64,000 nt of DNA. It comes from Bradyrhizobium sp. sBnM-33 (lineage in GTDB: Bacteria; Pseudomonadota; Alphaproteobacteria; Rhizobiales; Xanthobacteraceae). Made by a program: the position numbers and the translations under genes. The first letter of the stretch is position 1. Every line of letters starts with the position of its first letter. Shown one piece after another: positions 60,922-64,000 of this stretch. Location of the stretch: positions 4,836,001 through 4,900,000 of the forward strand of contig NZ_CP136624.1 in assembly GCF_032917945.1 (NCBI RefSeq), written 5' to 3'. Under the pieces are notes generated by a model, which worked only from the letters and a program-made list of their open reading frames with translations, was not told where the DNA came from and made no database searches.

Positions 60922-61740
60922 TCAGTCCGGATTTTCCTGCAGCGCGCGCCGGATCGCCATTTCAACCGGCGAATATTCGCCGTCCTCCCGTTCAAGCCGG
61001 ACAGGTTCGGCCGGATGCAGGGGCGGCTGCGCCATGAAGCGCAGCCTCGAACCCCGGTGCGGCTGCGCGGCATGGATCAGGAACGGATGACACAAATAGA
61101 CCGTGCCGGCCTTTCCTACGGCCAGCGCTTCCGGACGCTCGGCCGCCACATCAGCGAGCATCAGGTGCGACATGCCGGCATCACCAGCAGGTTCGAGCAA
61201 TCGCGCCATATCGAGGTGCGAGCCGACCCTGATGCGGGTCGGCGTATCCAGTTCGCCAATATCGGAAAACAGGAAGAGCATCAGCAGCGCGCGGCCAGGC
61301 GATGTCACGTTGACCCGCCACGAGGCGAAATCGTTCCGCTCGTTTGGATCGTCCGATGGGCCGGGGAAGCTGAGGTCGACGTGCCAGCCAGTATCGCCGG
61401 GATCTTCGGCATGCGGGAAGCGCACCGGAAAACTGCCGAGGTCCGCGCGTGGTCGCCAGCGGCCGCTTCCGACGAGCTGGTCGAAGGCAGCGTGGAGCAC
61501 CAGCGTGTTCACCGCTTTCCGAAACGGCTCCTGTGCGTAATAGCCGAGCCGGATCACCGGCCGGGTCCAGGTTTTCTTGTCGCAGGGATCGCATCCGGTG
61601 TCGCGCCAGAGAATGGCGCGGCCTTGCTCGGCAAGCTGCTCGGGGAAAGCGTTGTCCAGCCGGACAAACCCGTCTTGAACAAACTGATTCAGTTGTGCGT
61701 CGCTGAGCGCGCGCACGTGTCGGATTGTATTAGAAGGCAT
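60922..61740 (-). CDS. Phytanoyl-CoA dioxygenase family protein
   Basis: 272 residues, a PhyH-type Fe(II)/2-oxoglutarate oxygenase. The iron-binding HxD is in TGWHVDLSFPGPS, the distal His in YLCHPFLIHAAQPHRG, and the 2-oxoglutarate Arg in SRLRFMAQPP. It begins VRALSDAQLNQFVQDGFVRL, the usual family opening. Substrate unknown; bacterial members hydroxylate varied small molecules. Its stop faces the TonB-like gene across the shared hairpin. Confidence 0.88.
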   Translation of the reverse strand: MPSNTIRHVRALSDAQLNQFVQDGFVRLDNAFPEQLAEQGRAILWRDTGCDPCDKKTWTRPVIRLGYYAQEPFRKAVNTLVLHAAFDQLVGSGRWRPRADLGSFPVRFPHAEDPGDTGWHVDLSFPGPSDDPNERNDFASWRVNVTSPGRALLMLFLFSDIGELDTPTRIRVGSHLDMARLLEPAGDAGMSHLMLADVAAERPEALAVGKAGTVYLCHPFLIHAAQPHRGSRLRFMAQPPLHPAEPVRLEREDGEYSPVEMAIRRALQENPD

Positions 61741-61874
61741 GAAATCCTCATATCACTTGGCCAGCCGACATCATCGCGTGTCGCGAGGATGGTTGGCTCA
61801 TTCGGTCCCTGAATCGCGCTGGCGCCGAAAACGGCACGAACGCGTCGTTTCCGCCCGCTGGCGCGGGCAGGCCG

Positions 61875-61964
61875 TTAGCGGCTGAGGAACAAGGCCGAAG
61901 CGATATTGAAGATGCGGATCATCATCATGGTGGCCGGAGGGATAACACGCGCGGTTTGAGGCAT
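61875..61964 (-). CDS. Possible small hydrophobic protein, 29 residues
   Basis: A short ATG frame, MPQTARVIPPATMMMIRIFN then IASALFLSR, upstream of the DUF599 gene on the other side of a gap. It is hydrophobic enough for a short membrane peptide, but there is no strong ribosome-binding site. Confidence 0.25.
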   Translation of the reverse strand: MPQTARVIPPATMMMIRIFNIASALFLSR

Positions 61965-61983
61965 CAATAAAGCCGCCGGCTCA

Positions 61984-62661
61984 TCAGTTCCCCATCGCTC
62001 GCCACGCGTTCGACGCAAACTGCCGCCGCCAGGTCACGATCACGACGAGTGCGGTCGTGATCAGCAACACCCAGGGGCTGACGAACCAGCCAAGATAGCC
62101 GAGCGCGAAGAAGAACGCGCGCTGGCCGCGGTTGAAATGCCGCCCCGCCGCCTCGAATAGGCGCGTCGTGCGCATGACGTGGGCTTCTGCTTCCGCCGTG
62201 TCGCGCTGCGACGAGGGTGGCATCGCGCCGAGCAGGATCGCGACATAGTTGAACAGGCGATACGACCAGGCGAATTTGAAGAAGGCGTAGATGAAGATCA
62301 GGATCAGCCCGACGCATTTGATCTCCCACAGCGCCGGCGAGGGGGTGAGATCGACCGGCAGCTCGCGAAGCACGGCCAATGCATCGTTGGTCGCCCGCAG
62401 CAGCGCCAGTGCGCCGCCGATCGCGATCAGGCTGGTGGAGGCGAAGAAGGCGGTGCCGTTCTGCAGCGAGGCCATGATCTGCATGTCGACCATCCGTGCC
62501 TCGCGGTCGAGCATGTTGCGCACCCAGACCTCACGGTACGCATTCATGCGCGCCGACAGGCTGTCGCGGCCGTAAGCCGTGTGTTCGAGCGTGAAGCCAT
62601 AGGCCAGCCACTCGACGACGAAGAAGGCGACGGCGGCGATATCGACCCAGTAGGTGCCCAT
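61984..62661 (-). CDS. DUF599 family membrane protein
   Basis: 225 residues with about four to five transmembrane helices: VDIAAVAFFVVEWLAYGF, TAFFASTSLIAIGGALALL, IKCVGLILIFIYAFFKFAWS, YLGWFVSPWVLLITTALVVI. The DUF599 hallmark is the first helix followed by a conserved NAYREVWVRNMLDREARMVD loop and the SYRLFNYVAILLGA segment. Function unknown; common in Rhizobiales. It is divergent from the glutathione S-transferase gene. Confidence 0.88.
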   Translation of the reverse strand: MGTYWVDIAAVAFFVVEWLAYGFTLEHTAYGRDSLSARMNAYREVWVRNMLDREARMVDMQIMASLQNGTAFFASTSLIAIGGALALLRATNDALAVLRELPVDLTPSPALWEIKCVGLILIFIYAFFKFAWSYRLFNYVAILLGAMPPSSQRDTAEAEAHVMRTTRLFEAAGRHFNRGQRAFFFALGYLGWFVSPWVLLITTALVVIVTWRRQFASNAWRAMGN

Positions 62662-62764
62662 GTGGCGGCATCCCCGATGATGGCTTGTGCGATCGTGATG
62701 TACAGGTTGGACGTGTGCGGTGCACTATGGCAAGATGCCGGTCCAAACAGGATTTCCCCGCAAA

Positions 62765-63421
62765 ATGTTGAAACTGGTCATCGGCAACAAGAACTATTCG
62801 TCATGGTCGATGCGGCCATGGCTGGCGCTGCGCGCCAATGACATCCCCTTTGAGGAGGTGTTCATTCCGCTCTACACCAACGACAAGGCGGACAAGGACC
62901 GGATCCTGAGCTTTTCGGACTCAGGCAAGGTGCCGACGCTGATCGATGGCGACATCACGGTGTGGGATTCGCTCGCAATCATCGAGTATCTCGCCGAGAA
63001 ATACCCGCAGGCGAAGCTGTGGCCGGAAGACCGCGCCCGCCGGGCGCATGCGCGTTCGATTTCGGCGGAAATGCATTCGGGATTCATGCCGCTGCGCAAC
63101 GAATGCGGCATGAACCTGCACCGCCCGATCGGTGCCGTCGATCTGTCGGAGGATGCACGCGCCAATGTGGCGCGCATTCAGGAGATCTGGTCCGATTGTC
63201 ATCGCCGTTACGGCAAGGACGGACCGTTCCTGTTCGGAGCGTTCGGCGGGGCAGACGCGATGTTTGCGCCGGTGGTGCATCGCTTTCGCACCTATGCGAT
63301 CGAGGTGAGGGGCGAGGCGAGGCACTATTTCGATGCGATGATGTCGTTTCCGGCATTCCAGGAATGGACCCGCGCCGGCCTTGCCGAAACGCTCGTCATT
63401 GACCGGTTTGAGACGGTCTGA
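62765..63421 (+). CDS. Glutathione S-transferase
   Basis: 218 residues from ATG 62765. The N-terminal thioredoxin-like domain has the active-site NKNYSSWSMRPWLALRA (catalytic Ser/Tyr region), cis-Pro in GKVPTLIDGD, and the glutathione-binding Asp-Ser pair in VWDSLAIIEYLAEKYP. The helical C-terminal domain follows (RSISAEMHSGFMPLRNECGM, FLFGAFGGADAMFAPVVHRF). Probable role in conjugating or reducing electrophiles with glutathione. The earlier start at 62720 adds an unlikely extension. Confidence 0.93.
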   Translation: MLKLVIGNKNYSSWSMRPWLALRANDIPFEEVFIPLYTNDKADKDRILSFSDSGKVPTLIDGDITVWDSLAIIEYLAEKYPQAKLWPEDRARRAHARSISAEMHSGFMPLRNECGMNLHRPIGAVDLSEDARANVARIQEIWSDCHRRYGKDGPFLFGAFGGADAMFAPVVHRFRTYAIEVRGEARHYFDAMMSFPAFQEWTRAGLAETLVIDRFETV

Positions 63422-63719
63422 CGAAGGGCGCGACGCAGGCGCGGTTGGGGGCGCATGGGCCTGCCCGCGAGCCCGTGGCACTCGATCAATCCTCCGTTAG
63501 TTGTCCGATATTGGGAAAAGCGGTCCCGGCGCCGAAAGTGAGGTTTCTCGGGGGAACCCCAGGATTGCCACTTATCGCCCTGAAAAACATGCAGAATTGC
63601 GCATTTGCCATGCCTCTATTCCACTGGCTTTTGGGGGCTAGCCTGTGCTAGGTTGTCGCGGGGTTCTCAAGTCGGCCGAAAGCTAGCGGGACCGTGAGCG
63701 CGGCCGGCGTTCTTGCGTA

Positions 63720-63923
63720 ATGGAGAGGGCGTTGAAGCATAAGTACTCCGTTGGAGAGACTGTCTATTTTACTGCCAGCAACGTGGCCCGTCCGGCCGCC
63801 AGCGGCACCTATGAGGTGATCCGGCTGCTGCCGACCGATGGCGACGACTGTCAGTATCGCATCAAAAGCTCGACCGAAGCTTTCGAACGGGTCGCCAAGG
63901 AAAGCCAGCTCGCGATTTCCTGA
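63720..63923 (+). CDS. Small conserved hypothetical protein
   Basis: 67 residues: MERALKHKYSVGETVYFTAS, GTYEVIRLLPTDGDDCQYRI, KSSTEAFERVAKESQLA. The layout suggests a small SH3-like beta barrel (a VxFxxG start and a YRIK strand). I recall near-identical short proteins in Bradyrhizobium and Rhodopseudomonas without a function. It stands alone near the window end. Confidence 0.8.
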   Translation: MERALKHKYSVGETVYFTASNVARPAASGTYEVIRLLPTDGDDCQYRIKSSTEAFERVAKESQLAIS

Positions 63924-64000
63924 AACAGTCGTGTGCAAGCAGCCGGCTGACGGAGTTCCATTCAAAGCGCCGTCAAAAGGCCCCGTTCGCAGAACCATTC

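Overview
The window is GC-rich alphaproteobacterial DNA that looks like Bradyrhizobium or a close relative. This is inferred from gene style, from two copies of a short intergenic repeat of the Rhizobiales/Bradyrhizobium type (around 24.7 and 59.0 kb), and from small conserved proteins I associate with that group. No rRNA, tRNA or CRISPR array was found.

Layout. (1) 0-11.2 kb: a substrate-inducible catabolic and uptake locus. A GntR/FCD regulator faces a minus-strand set of dehydrogenases (an internally deleted Ldh2-type enzyme, an iron-type alcohol dehydrogenase and an aldehyde dehydrogenase cut by the window edge). A palindromic putative operator lies between them. Downstream on the plus strand is a CUT1-like ABC importer (two different ATPases, binding protein, two permeases, small membrane protein), then a DJ-1/PfpI protein and a sugar epimerase/isomerase. 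(2) 11.7-23.2 kb: a decayed region with a frameshifted LysR gene, intact wrbA, an IS21-family element with recognisable ends, and a run of broken genes (isochorismatase-like, arylamine N-acetyltransferase, an unknown, an Ig/cadherin-like secreted protein, an OpgC-like tail, a cupin). A GNAT acetyltransferase and an EamA transporter look intact. (3) 23.4-29.9 kb: a type I secretion locus with two glycine-rich repeat proteins, an ABC exporter, an HlyD-type adaptor and a LuxR-type regulator with a degenerate receiver domain. (4) 30-34 kb: a small lipoprotein and a dead IS66-family element flanked by a perfect 8-bp target duplication.

(5) 34-50.5 kb: an envelope/efflux island. A beta-barrel outer-membrane protein is divergent from two RND pump subunits separated by a mini adaptor. 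Then come several exported proteins (two with PepSY domains) and an adaptor with a peptidoglycan-binding-like domain coupled to a MacB-type ABC permease. Three copies of a 17-bp tandem repeat sit directly before the first RND gene. (6) 50.5-57 kb: gene remnants (DUF2235-like, FAD oxidoreductase, polysaccharide deacetylase), small secreted proteins, a lipoprotein whose upstream region and signal peptide match those of the 30-kb lipoprotein, and an intact polysaccharide deacetylase. (7) 57-64 kb: ordinary chromosomal genes: mgtE, an XRE-type regulator, aldo/keto reductase, a TonB/TolA-like protein, a phytanoyl-CoA dioxygenase-like protein, DUF599 and a glutathione S-transferase.

The most interesting systems are the type I secretion locus, the paired-RND/mini-adaptor/PepSY/MacB island, and the ABC importer whose two ATPases carry complementary defects that predict one functional and one degenerate nucleotide site. 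All functional statements are read from the sequence and family knowledge; no database search was run.
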